Below, in pieces: positions 1-7,266 of a stretch of 63,564 bases of DNA; position 1 is the first letter of the stretch; each line of letters starts with the position of its first letter. Origin of the DNA: an uncultured Aquiluna sp. (lineage in GTDB: Bacteria > Actinomycetota > Actinomycetes > Actinomycetales > Microbacteriaceae). The stretch covers positions 1 through 63,564 of the forward strand of contig CAJJAJ010000005.1 in the NCBI GenBank assembly GCA_905182225.1, in the 5' to 3' direction. The position numbers and the translations under genes are program-made. The notes below the pieces were generated by a model, which ran no database searches, had not been told where the DNA came from, and saw nothing but the letters and a program-made list of their open reading frames with translations.

Positions 1-207
1 GGCCAGGTGGCCGCGGTTCAAGGACTTATCTTTGTTCAGCACTTCAGTTCCGAAAGCTTTCACAACTTCTGCCAGGCCTGATGTTCCGGGCTCTACAACT
101 TGTCTGGCTAACACGTCTGCATCAATTTCGGTTGCCCCGAGGTCAACCCAAAGCCTAGCTACGGTAGATTTTCCCGAGCCAATTCCACCAGTCAAAGCAA
201 TAAGCAT
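1..207 (-). CDS. coaE: Dephospho-CoA kinase, N-terminal part
   Basis: Last step of coenzyme A synthesis: ATP-dependent phosphorylation of dephospho-CoA, in the cytoplasm. Only the first 69 codons are inside the window; the rest runs off the left edge. The protein begins [15 protein letters not shown], with the P-loop at residues 7-15, and has the DADVLAR segment at 29-35 that is typical of CoaE. The ATG at 207 fits the family start. No Shine-Dalgarno is visible, but TATCCT lies 7 bases upstream, so the mRNA may be leaderless. The gene lies just beyond the rpsA terminator, in the usual actinobacterial rpsA-coaE order. Confidence 0.93.
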   Translation of the reverse strand, partial: MLIALTGGIGSGKSTVARLWVDLGATEIDADVLARQVVEPGTSGLAEVVKAFGTEVLNKDKSLNRGHLA

Positions 208-214
208 TGGTATA

Positions 215-220
215 AGGATA
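215..220 (-). promoter_or_regulatory. Candidate -10 box for leaderless coaE
   Basis: TATCCT (read on the minus strand) ends 7 bases before the coaE ATG at 207, a spacing at which transcription could start at the start codon itself. It overlaps the T-rich tail of the rpsA terminator. No -35 box or ribosome-binding site is apparent. Assignment is by pattern only. Confidence 0.4.
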
Positions 221-255
221 AAGAAAAAGCGGGAACACCGTTGGTGTTCCCGCTT
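220..255 (-). terminator. Intrinsic terminator after rpsA
   Basis: A perfect 13-base-pair stem (227-239 with 243-255; arm AAGCGGGAACACC) has a 3-base loop. On the minus strand it is followed by the T-rich run TTTCTTTAT. It sits 17 bases after the rpsA stop codon and separates rpsA from coaE. Confidence 0.9.
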
Positions 256-272
256 ATCTAAAAGACTGAGTC

Positions 273-1730
273 TTACTTGTCTCCCGTTAGCTTGTCTCTC
301 AAGGCAGCCAGTGACTCGTCGTCTGCTAGCGTGCCCTGGTCGGCAGAGTCACCGCTTGATGCTTTGGCCTCCTGTGCAGGTGCGACATCTGGAATGGACG
401 CAAGGTGCTCGAAAGCGGCCTTGGCCTGCACCTTGTGCAGCTCCCAACGCCCGTTAGCCTCGGCGTACTCCGTCTCCCACTTCCCACGGGCCTCTTCGAA
501 GCCTTCGCGCCACTCGCTGGTGGCCGGGTCGAAACCTTCTGGGTAACGGTACTGACCCTTTTCGTCGTAGTCGGCGCTCATGCCATAAAGCACTGGGTTA
601 AAGTCCGTGCCGGCGTTCTCAACTTCTTCAAGCGCCTGTTTGAGCGACAGTGAGATCCTGCGACGCTCTAGGTCGATGTCGATTAGCTTGACGAAGACTT
701 CTTGGTTCACGGTCACTACCTGATCGGCGTGCTCTACGTGCTTGGAGGAAAGCTCTGAGATGTGTACTAGGCCCTCGATGCCATCCGCAACTCGAACAAA
801 GGCACCGAATGGAACAATCTTGGTTACCTTGCCTGGGATGTACTGGCCGATGGCGTGAGTTCTTGCGAACAGCTGCCATGGGTCTTCCTGGGTTGCCTTT
901 AGTGACAAGGAAACGCGCTCGCGCTCCTGGTCTACTTCTAGAACCTCAACCGTGACTTCCTGACCCACTTCTACTACCTCGCTGGCGTGCTCAATGTGCT
1001 TCCAGCTCAATTCGGATACGTGAACAAGTCCGTCCACTCCACCAAGGTCAATGAATGCACCGAAGTTTACGATCGATGAAACAACACCGGTACGAACCTG
1101 ACCCTTTACAAGGTCGTTCAGGAAGGTGCTGCGGTTCTCGCTTTGGCTCTGCTCAAGAAGAGCTCGTCTTGACAACACAACGTTGTTGCGGTTCTTGTCT
1201 AGTTCCAAGATCTTTGCCTCGACCTCGGTACCAAGGTATGGAGCTAGATCGCGTACACGGCGTAGTTCGATAAGCGAAGCAGGCAAGAAACCACGAAGGC
1301 CGATGTCAACAATGACTCCACCCTTCACAACTTCGATGACGGTTCCAGTAACGACCCCATCAGCTTCCTTGATGCGCTCCACATCGCCCCATGCTCGCTC
1401 GTACTGAGCGCGCTTCTTAGAAAGAATTAGACGGCCTTCTTTGTCTTCCTTCTGAAGAACAAGTGCCTCAATGGCGTCGCCGACTTTTACAATGTCATTT
1501 GGATCCGCGTCTTGACGGATTGATAGCTCTCTGGAGGGAATAACACCCTCGGTTTTGTAACCAACGTCCAGGAGAACTTCATCGCGGTCAATCTTGACCA
1601 CGGTTCCGGAGATTAGGTCTCCATCGTTGAAGAATTTAAGTGTTGCCTCGACTGCGGCGAGGAAATCTGCCTCTGAACCGATGTCGTTTACTGCGATTTG
1701 TACTGGTTTTGCGGTTGCTTTGGTTGCCAT
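273..1730 (-). CDS. rpsA: 30S ribosomal protein S1
   Basis: RNA-binding ribosomal protein that helps mRNA dock on the 30S subunit. At 485 residues it carries four S1 (OB-fold) repeats, starting near residues 37, 123, 210 and 295; the last two contain the typical FGAF and GLVHxSEL segments. This four-repeat form with an acidic tail is normal for actinobacteria, whereas E. coli S1 has six repeats. The tail (about 370-485) is low-complexity and rich in Glu, Ala and Asp. The ATG at 1730 is preceded by GGAG about 11 bases upstream. The gene lies downstream of polA on the same strand, with a 127-base spacer that holds a weak terminator and an inverted repeat. Confidence 0.97.
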   Translation of the reverse strand: MATKATAKPVQIAVNDIGSEADFLAAVEATLKFFNDGDLISGTVVKIDRDEVLLDVGYKTEGVIPSRELSIRQDADPNDIVKVGDAIEALVLQKEDKEGRLILSKKRAQYERAWGDVERIKEADGVVTGTVIEVVKGGVIVDIGLRGFLPASLIELRRVRDLAPYLGTEVEAKILELDKNRNNVVLSRRALLEQSQSENRSTFLNDLVKGQVRTGVVSSIVNFGAFIDLGGVDGLVHVSELSWKHIEHASEVVEVGQEVTVEVLEVDQERERVSLSLKATQEDPWQLFARTHAIGQYIPGKVTKIVPFGAFVRVADGIEGLVHISELSSKHVEHADQVVTVNQEVFVKLIDIDLERRRISLSLKQALEEVENAGTDFNPVLYGMSADYDEKGQYRYPEGFDPATSEWREGFEEARGKWETEYAEANGRWELHKVQAKAAFEHLASIPDVAPAQEAKASSGDSADQGTLADDESLAALRDKLTGDK

Positions 1731-1770
1731 ATTTGTGGTAACTCCACTTTGTTTACTCGGGTCGTGCCAA

Positions 1771-1790
1771 AGATAATGCTTCCATTATCT
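1771..1790 (-). repeat. Perfect inverted repeat in the rpsA upstream region
   Basis: AGATAATG-CTTC-CATTATCT: two perfect 8-base arms around a 4-base centre, located 40 bases before the rpsA start codon. On the minus strand one arm contains GATAAT, a near-consensus -10 box, so the element could be an operator over the rpsA promoter. If transcription starts further upstream it would instead be an RNA hairpin. The rest of the polA-rpsA spacer (1731-1857) shows only the weak polA terminator. Confidence 0.6.
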
Positions 1791-1813
1791 GTTTATTTGG
1801 CCCAACGAACGGA

Positions 1814-1838
1814 CGGGAAAAGTGCCCGAAGGCACCCG
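1814..1838 (-). terminator. Weak intrinsic terminator after polA
   Basis: On the minus strand GTGCC-TTCG-GGCAC forms a 5-base-pair stem capped by a UUCG tetraloop (1822-1835), followed directly by TTTT (1818-1821). The stem and T-run are both short, so termination may be partial, leaving some polA transcripts to run into rpsA. Confidence 0.55.
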
Positions 1839-1857
1839 CGCAATACTACCGCCTTTT

Positions 1858-4554
1858 CTAGTGCCCCGCCAGCTCCCAGTTGACCCCAATGCCAACATGC
1901 ACCTCGAGTGGAACTGTAAGGATGACTACTTCTTGCATAGCGCTGACCGCAAGTTCTCTGAGCGTTTCAAGCTCGCCTGGAGCAACTGCAAATACCAGTT
2001 CGTCATGTACTTGAAGTAGTAGCTGTGAAGTTAGATTTTGAGCATCCATTTTTTGTTTAACGGCGATCATTGCAAGCTTCATGATATCGGCGGCTGTCCC
2101 TTGAATTGGAGCGTTGAGGGCAGCGCGTCTCGCGTTTTCCCGCACTTGAAAAATCTTTGAGTTGAGATCAGGAAATGGCCGACGGCGTCCATATACGGTT
2201 GTGGTGTAACCAAGCGCTTTAGCGCGTTGGACTACCGTGTCCAAATAGCGCTTGACACCTCCAAAGCGATCAAAATAATCGGACATCAGCTGCTTAGCTT
2301 CTTTTCCTGTAATCCTTAGCTGCCTGCCAAGCCCAAACTCGCTGAGTCCGTAGACAAGGCCATAGCTCATGGCTTTGACCTTCGAACGCATTTGACCGGT
2401 GACATCAGAAGGTTCGACTCCGTAGAGCCTTGCACCTACAAAATTGTGTAGATCTTCACCGAGTCGAAAGGCTTCAATCAAACCATCATCCTCCGACAAG
2501 TGAGCCATGATCCGCATTTCAATCTGCGAGTAATCGGCTGTCAGTAATGTCTCATAACCGGGTCCGGCGATAAAGGCACTGCGCAGTCGCTGACCACGGT
2601 CAGTCTTGATCGGTATGTTTTGGAGATTCGGGCTCTCGCTACTGAGGCGTCCTGTGGAGGTCCCAACCTGCGAATAGCTTGTGTGGATACGTCCGTCGTC
2701 CCCAATTGCCTTCAGCAGGGTCTCAGTCATCTGTCTCAACTTTGTACTATCCCGGTGCGCAAGAAGTCGTTCCAAAAATGGGTGCTCAGTTTGTTCGAAC
2801 AAGGTACTGAGAGCCTCGGCGTTTGTGGAGTAGCCAGTCTTCAGCGCTTTTGTCCCCTGCATCCCAAGTTCTTCAAATAGAACTACCTGTAATTGCTTGG
2901 GGCTGGCTAGGTTGACTTCATGGCCAATGATCTCATAGGCCTCGATGGCGATTTGCTCCACCTCGAGCGTCAATTCATCGAACTGCGTCTGAAGCGCAAA
3001 GGAATCCATCGCGATTCCGGTTATTTCCATCCTCGATAGAACCTCGCTCGCGGGCAGCTCTATGTCTCGGTAAATACTGAGCTGACCGGTGTCCTCCAGT
3101 TGCGGAATCAGCACTGCACAGATAACGGCGTATACCCAGGCATCCAGCGAAGGGTCCGACTCGCTCAGTAATTCATTAGGGTCTTGTCGAACTACGTCTA
3201 TGCCGGCGTACTGCCGGATGATTGAGTCCGGGTACAAATCCTTGCTAATTGGATCGACCAGGTAGCTGACCAACAAAGCATCGTCGGTAATCACATCGGG
3301 CCAAATCCCAAGTGAGTGAAGCTTCTTCCTCATGGCTTTGGTATCCCAACCGCCGAAGCCCCCATGCTTTAGAAGCTCTAATGCTGAATCCTTATCTTCT
3401 CCATTCCAGTTCAGTCTCTCTTTCATTGTGGCAATGCCGAGCCCAACAAGGCGACCATCATTGATCTCAACATGCACAAAAGATTTGCCTGCACTGGCAA
3501 GCTCTTGAATCTCCGCAACCGACGCAACCCTGGAATCTACGGCGCTGGAAGGAAGATCATCGATGATCTTGTTTGATACTAGGGACAATGCCTCTGGGGC
3601 CTCCTGGCCGTCTGGAGCGGACTTTTCATCAAGCACCGCCGCCTGCGCTATATGTTGAGTTCCATTGCCGCCTCGAAGCTTTAGAACCCGGGTTAGCAGT
3701 GTCCGGAATGATAGGACTGCGAAGATTTCCCTCAAGTCATCTTCATTTACCGGACCCAACGCCAGGTCCTCCATCGAGAAATCAAAAGTGAGGTCAGTAA
3801 GCAGGTGATTCAGTCTTCGGTTTCTAACCGCGAGGTGCTGGTTCTCTCTCAGGCTCTCGCCAACTTTCCCGGGAATCTCGTCAGATCGCTTGAGTATTTC
3901 GTCTAAAGATCCGAACTGTTGTATCCACTTAGCGGCCGTTTTCGGGCCTACTCCAGGCACTCCGATTAGATTATCCGAGCTCTCCCCCACGAGAGCCGCG
4001 AGTTCCGGATACTGCATTGCGTGAATGCCATATTTTGCCAGAACTGCCTCATCATCCATGCGAGCAAGATTCATGACTCCCTTGACTGGGTAGAGAACTG
4101 TTGTGTCCGCACGAATTAGCTGGAAGGTGTCACGGTCTCCGGAGACAACAAGCACACGCATACCCGCCTGCTCACCGAGGTTAGCAAGCGACGCGAGTAG
4201 GTCATCGGCTTCATAGTTTTCACGAGAGACGCTCGTGATGTTCATCGCGGTTAGCGCCTTTACAAGAAGCTCGGTTTGGCCCAGAAACTCAACCGGTGTC
4301 TCTCCGCGGGTGCCCTTGTATTCGGGCAGCTCATCGGTTCTGAAGCTGTGCCTAGAAACGTCGAACGCAACGCACATGTGCGTTGGCTTTTCGCCCTCCA
4401 GAATGTTCAACATCATTGAGATAAATCCGTGGACGGCGTTTGTGTGTTGCCCCTCAGCATTTTTAAAATTATCTACGTTGAGCGCGTAGAAAGCTCGGAA
4501 TGCAAGCGAGTGCCCATCGATCAGGAGCAGAGTAGGCTTTTCGTTGGCGCTCAT
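1858..4554 (-). CDS. polA: DNA polymerase I
   Basis: Repair and Okazaki-fragment polymerase, 898 residues from the ATG at 4554 (MSANEKPTLLLIDGHSLAF). An upstream in-frame start at 4611 would add 19 residues unlike the family, so I reject it. The N-terminal third is a 5'-3' exonuclease (LLIDGHSLAFRAFYAL; SGDRD; GVPGVGPKTA). The middle is a 3'-5' exonuclease-like fold without the catalytic DxE motif, so proofreading is probably absent, as in other actinobacterial Pol I. The C-terminal half has polymerase motif A (TADYSQIE, near 670), the O-helix (RSKVKAMSYGLVYG) and motif C (QVHDELV, near 846). A TAGGCT hexamer 7 bases before the ATG suggests a leaderless transcript. Confidence 0.97.
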   Translation of the reverse strand: MSANEKPTLLLIDGHSLAFRAFYALNVDNFKNAEGQHTNAVHGFISMMLNILEGEKPTHMCVAFDVSRHSFRTDELPEYKGTRGETPVEFLGQTELLVKALTAMNITSVSRENYEADDLLASLANLGEQAGMRVLVVSGDRDTFQLIRADTTVLYPVKGVMNLARMDDEAVLAKYGIHAMQYPELAALVGESSDNLIGVPGVGPKTAAKWIQQFGSLDEILKRSDEIPGKVGESLRENQHLAVRNRRLNHLLTDLTFDFSMEDLALGPVNEDDLREIFAVLSFRTLLTRVLKLRGGNGTQHIAQAAVLDEKSAPDGQEAPEALSLVSNKIIDDLPSSAVDSRVASVAEIQELASAGKSFVHVEINDGRLVGLGIATMKERLNWNGEDKDSALELLKHGGFGGWDTKAMRKKLHSLGIWPDVITDDALLVSYLVDPISKDLYPDSIIRQYAGIDVVRQDPNELLSESDPSLDAWVYAVICAVLIPQLEDTGQLSIYRDIELPASEVLSRMEITGIAMDSFALQTQFDELTLEVEQIAIEAYEIIGHEVNLASPKQLQVVLFEELGMQGTKALKTGYSTNAEALSTLFEQTEHPFLERLLAHRDSTKLRQMTETLLKAIGDDGRIHTSYSQVGTSTGRLSSESPNLQNIPIKTDRGQRLRSAFIAGPGYETLLTADYSQIEMRIMAHLSEDDGLIEAFRLGEDLHNFVGARLYGVEPSDVTGQMRSKVKAMSYGLVYGLSEFGLGRQLRITGKEAKQLMSDYFDRFGGVKRYLDTVVQRAKALGYTTTVYGRRRPFPDLNSKIFQVRENARRAALNAPIQGTAADIMKLAMIAVKQKMDAQNLTSQLLLQVHDELVFAVAPGELETLRELAVSAMQEVVILTVPLEVHVGIGVNWELAGH

Positions 4555-4560
4555 AACGTT

Positions 4561-4567
4561 TAGCCTA
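4561..4567. promoter_or_regulatory. Overlapping divergent -10 boxes, polA / thioesterase
   Basis: The 7-base block TAGCCTA reads TAGCCT on the plus strand and TAGGCT on the minus strand, so one block could serve as -10 box in both directions. The minus hexamer is 7 bases from the polA ATG (leaderless spacing). The plus hexamer would start a leader of about 17 bases containing GAAGAAGGTGG before the thioesterase GTG. The two genes' start codons are only 35 bases apart. Pattern-based. Confidence 0.4.
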
Positions 4568-4589
4568 CTTTGAAGAAGGTGGTACCACA

Positions 4590-5021
4590 GTGACCGAAGA
4601 CGATGTCGCAAAATCAGCTCATGCCCTTGAAATTATGCAGCGACGGGGCTTGGGTGACCTTGCTGACCGCATGGGCATAGAGCTAAAGGAGCTAAGCGCT
4701 GAAAAAGCCGTCGCCACCATGCCGGTTTCGGGAAACACCCAGCCATTGGGTGTCCTTCACGGTGGTGCACACGCAGTGCTCGGTGAAAGCCTTGGTAGCT
4801 TTGCCGCGAACGTCCACGCACACCCTTGGGGTTATGCGGTCGGTATTGAGATAAACGCCACTCACCACAGCTCCGCCACAGAGGGTGTCGTGACGGGAAC
4901 CTGCACGGCAGTCAAGCTTGGAAGATCCCTGACGAGTCACGAGATTAAAGTTACCGACGAGGCCGGAAAATTGCTCTCAACAATTCGGATAACAAACTTC
5001 CTAAGAGCAAACAAGAGCTAA
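4590..5021 (+). CDS. Hotdog-fold acyl-CoA thioesterase (PaaI/MenI-like)
   Basis: Probably hydrolyses a small aromatic or acyl-CoA thioester in the cytoplasm; the substrate cannot be read from the sequence. The 143-residue protein has the PaaI-type hotdog core, with QPLGVLHGGAHAVLGE (about residues 47-62) holding the conserved HGG and the catalytic Glu. The GTG start at 4590 has a good ribosome-binding site (GAAGAAGGTGG). The gene is transcribed away from polA, and its stop is one base from the stop of pdtaR on the other strand. Menaquinone synthesis (DHNA-CoA hydrolysis) is one possible role for this family, but nothing nearby supports it. Confidence 0.85.
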   Translation: MTEDDVAKSAHALEIMQRRGLGDLADRMGIELKELSAEKAVATMPVSGNTQPLGVLHGGAHAVLGESLGSFAANVHAHPWGYAVGIEINATHHSSATEGVVTGTCTAVKLGRSLTSHEIKVTDEAGKLLSTIRITNFLRANKS

Positions 5022-5022
5022 G

Positions 5023-5601
5023 TTATTTTTCGCCCAGTTGCTCAAGGACCGCTTTGGCGACCTGCGACATCGAAAGTCTGCGATCCATGGAGGCTTTTTG
5101 TATCCAGCGGAAGGCCTCCGGCTCGCTGAGTTTCATCTTCGACTGCAGCAGGCCCTTGGCCCGGTCCATAAGCTTTCTGGTTTCTAATCTCTCGTTGAGA
5201 TCAGATATTTCTGTTTCGAGGGCGACGAGCTCCTCGGATCTAGAAAGTGCAATTTGTATTGCTGGCAGCAAGTCAGAAGGCTTGAATGGCTTGGTCACGT
5301 AGGCCATAGCCCCAGCGTCTGCAGCTCTTTTCACCAAGTCTGCCTGGGAGAAGGCTGTCAGTAAGACGACGGGAATTTTGTGCTCTGAAATCTTCTCAGC
5401 AGCTGATATGCCGTCAAGTTTAGGCATCTTGATGTCCATGATCATCAGGTCTGGCATCAATTCGATAGCGAGCTTAACCGCCTCTTCGCCGTCTCCCGCC
5501 TCGCCAACTACTTCGAAGCCTGCCTCTTGTAAAGTGGCGACAACATCCATTCGGATAAGGGCTTCGTCCTCTGCGACGATAACGCGAAGTGCTTCTTGCA
5601 T
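5023..5601 (-). CDS. pdtaR: ANTAR-domain response regulator (PdtaR-like)
   Basis: Two-component response regulator expected to act by RNA binding (antitermination or mRNA masking) rather than DNA binding. The 192-residue protein starts at the ATG at 5601 (MQEALRVIVAEDEALIR); the longer frame upstream overlaps the tRNA region and is rejected. The receiver domain (about 6-120) has the acidic pair ED, the phosphoacceptor Asp in LMIMDIKMP, the conserved Thr in LLTAFS and Lys in VTKPF. The C-terminal ANTAR domain (about 130-190) has LETRKLMDRAKGLL and the AFRWIQKASMDRR segment. Its partner kinase is not in the window. TAAAGT lies 7 bases before the ATG and no ribosome-binding site is seen, suggesting a leaderless mRNA. 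Confidence 0.92.
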   Translation of the reverse strand: MQEALRVIVAEDEALIRMDVVATLQEAGFEVVGEAGDGEEAVKLAIELMPDLMIMDIKMPKLDGISAAEKISEHKIPVVLLTAFSQADLVKRAADAGAMAYVTKPFKPSDLLPAIQIALSRSEELVALETEISDLNERLETRKLMDRAKGLLQSKMKLSEPEAFRWIQKASMDRRLSMSQVAKAVLEQLGEK

Positions 5602-5608
5602 GATTACA

Positions 5609-5614
5609 ACTTTA
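5609..5614 (-). promoter_or_regulatory. Candidate -10 box for leaderless pdtaR
   Basis: TAAAGT on the minus strand ends 7 bases before the pdtaR start codon. There is no Shine-Dalgarno between it and the ATG. The tRNA-Leu promoter must lie in the same 55-base gap in the opposite direction; I could not assign that promoter convincingly. Confidence 0.4.
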
Positions 5615-5656
5615 GCGGCAACTTGAATAATCAAATCCGCTAGAGTGATACAGCTA

Positions 5657-5738
5657 GCCGGAATGGCGGAACGGCAGACGCGAAGCACTCAAAATGCTTT
5701 GTCCTATGGGCGTGTGGGTTCAAATCCCACTTCCGGCA
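5657..5738 (+). tRNA. tRNA-Leu (anticodon CAA)
   Basis: The acceptor arms GCCGGAA (5657-5663) and TTCCGGC (5731-5737) pair fully, with discriminator A at 5738. The anticodon stem is AAGCA/TGCTT with loop CTCAAAA, giving anticodon CAA, which reads UUG. The variable arm is long, as expected for Leu. The T arm is GTGGG-TTCAAAT-CCCAC. CCA is not encoded (ACAAA follows), so it would be added after transcription. A strong terminator follows within 3 bases. Confidence 0.96.
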
Positions 5739-5740
5739 CA

Positions 5741-5776
5741 AAAAAAAGAGCGGTGGCTATCCACCGCTCTTTTTTT
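5741..5776. terminator. Two-way terminator between tRNA-Leu and pyk
   Basis: The stem AGAGCGGTGG / CCACCGCTCT has loop CTAT and is flanked by seven A on the left and seven T on the right. It can form a stem of up to 16 base pairs, and on either strand the hairpin is followed by a T-run. It ends the tRNA transcript (plus) and the pyk transcript (minus). Confidence 0.95.
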
Positions 5777-5794
5777 ATGTAAGTAAATTCCCGC

Positions 5795-7237
5795 TTAGTT
5801 CGCGTACCCAGGCACAGTCTCATTGACGGCATCGCCCACGCGGTGCACGCGAAGCGAGTTTGTTGATCCAGGAATCCCAGGTGGGGAGCCGGCGACCACT
5901 ACTACCTCATCACCAACGCGGCATTTGCCACTGGCCAACACAATTTCGTCAACCTGCTTGATCATTTGATCGGTGTGCGTTGCTTTTCCAGCTAAAAATG
6001 TAGTTGCTCCCCAGATCAGAGAAAGACGGCGTCGAATTTCTTCGTTTGGAGTGAAAGCAAGCACCGGAACTCGGGATCGGAGTCTTGCGACTCGCAGCAA
6101 CGTGTCGCCGGATTCTGTAAATACGCAAACAAACTTTGAGCCCAATAGCTCAGCGATTTGAAGAGCGGACTTCACCACGGCGCCAGAATGAGTGTGCGGC
6201 TGGGTGCCAAGTGCTGGAATACGCTCGAGGCCGTTCTCCTCGGTTGATTCGATTATCTTCGCCATGGTCTCGATGGTCTCAATTGGAAATTGACCGACGG
6301 AGGTTTCTCCGGAGAGCATAAGCGCGTCAGCACCATCCAGTACTGCGTTCGCAACATCCGAAGTTTCAGCCCTGGTAGGTCTGCTTGCAGTAATCATGCT
6401 TTCTAGCATCTGAGTAGCTACGATGACTGGCTTCGCCCAACGTCTGGCAAGCTCTACGGCCCGCTTCTGGACGATTGGGACCTGCTCTAGGGGTAGCTCC
6501 ACTCCTAGGTCGCCACGAGCGACCATGACACCGTCGAAAGCGTCAATGATTTCCTCTAAGTTTGCGACTGCCTGAGGTTTTTCAATCTTGGCAATGACCG
6601 GTAGAAATTTGCCCTCTTCGCGCATGATCTCGTGGACTCGAAGGATGTCTTTGGCGTTTCTTACAAAGCTCAATGCAATCATGTCCGCGCCTAGCTTTAG
6701 GGCCCAGCGAAGGTCTTCTTCATCCTTTTTGCTCAGTGCCGGAACATCGACTGCAACGCCTGGGAGGTTTATGCCCTTGTTGTTTGACACTGGACCGCCG
6801 ATGACAACCTCTGTTGTTACCGTCGTGGCGTCTACTGCGGTGGCTCGAAGTGATAGCCGACCATCGTCAATTAGCAGCATGTCCCCCACTGATACGTCGT
6901 TTGGAAGGCCTTTGTGAGTCGTTGAGCAAATGTCAACGTCACCGGGAACTTCGGCGACGGTGATTTTGAAAGTCGCACCCACGACTAAATCAACGCTGCC
7001 CTCTGCAAACTTTCCAAGTCGAATCTTTGGTCCTTGAAGGTCAACCAGAATTCCAACAGCCTTTTCGGCTTCCTCACTGGCTTGACGAATATTCTTGTAT
7101 ACCTGCTCGTGAACCTCGTATGAGCCATGGCTAAGGTTCATCCTGGCCACGTCAACTCCAGCGGTTATGACCTTGCGGGTCATCTCTAAATCGCCTATTG
7201 CAGGCCCGAATGTTGCAACAATTTTTGCGCGTCTCAT
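5795..7237 (-). CDS. pyk: Pyruvate kinase
   Basis: Final ATP-making step of glycolysis: phosphoenolpyruvate plus ADP to pyruvate plus ATP, cytoplasmic. The 480-residue length is usual. Seen motifs: RAKIVATFGPA at the start, RMNLSHGS (about 33-39), the active-site AKIEKPQAV (about 217), VMVARGDLGVE (about 241), ATQMLESM (about 273) and MLSGETSVG (about 309), then the C-terminal regulatory domain. It lies 29 bases downstream of gltD and may share its transcript. The only ribosome-binding candidate is AGGA about 12 bases upstream of the ATG. The strong two-way terminator follows 18 bases after the stop. Confidence 0.97.
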   Translation of the reverse strand: MRRAKIVATFGPAIGDLEMTRKVITAGVDVARMNLSHGSYEVHEQVYKNIRQASEEAEKAVGILVDLQGPKIRLGKFAEGSVDLVVGATFKITVAEVPGDVDICSTTHKGLPNDVSVGDMLLIDDGRLSLRATAVDATTVTTEVVIGGPVSNNKGINLPGVAVDVPALSKKDEEDLRWALKLGADMIALSFVRNAKDILRVHEIMREEGKFLPVIAKIEKPQAVANLEEIIDAFDGVMVARGDLGVELPLEQVPIVQKRAVELARRWAKPVIVATQMLESMITASRPTRAETSDVANAVLDGADALMLSGETSVGQFPIETIETMAKIIESTEENGLERIPALGTQPHTHSGAVVKSALQIAELLGSKFVCVFTESGDTLLRVARLRSRVPVLAFTPNEEIRRRLSLIWGATTFLAGKATHTDQMIKQVDEIVLASGKCRVGDEVVVVAGSPPGIPGSTNSLRVHRVGDAVNETVPGYAN

Positions 7238-7266
7238 TGGCTTCAGTGTCCTAGTTTCTTATTGAC

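Noticed and set aside
5602-5656. Promoter for tRNA-Leu (TTGAAT ... TGATAC)
   Set aside because: The -10 match is poor and the alternative TAGAGT has wrong spacing to a -35; a promoter must be here, but I cannot place it.
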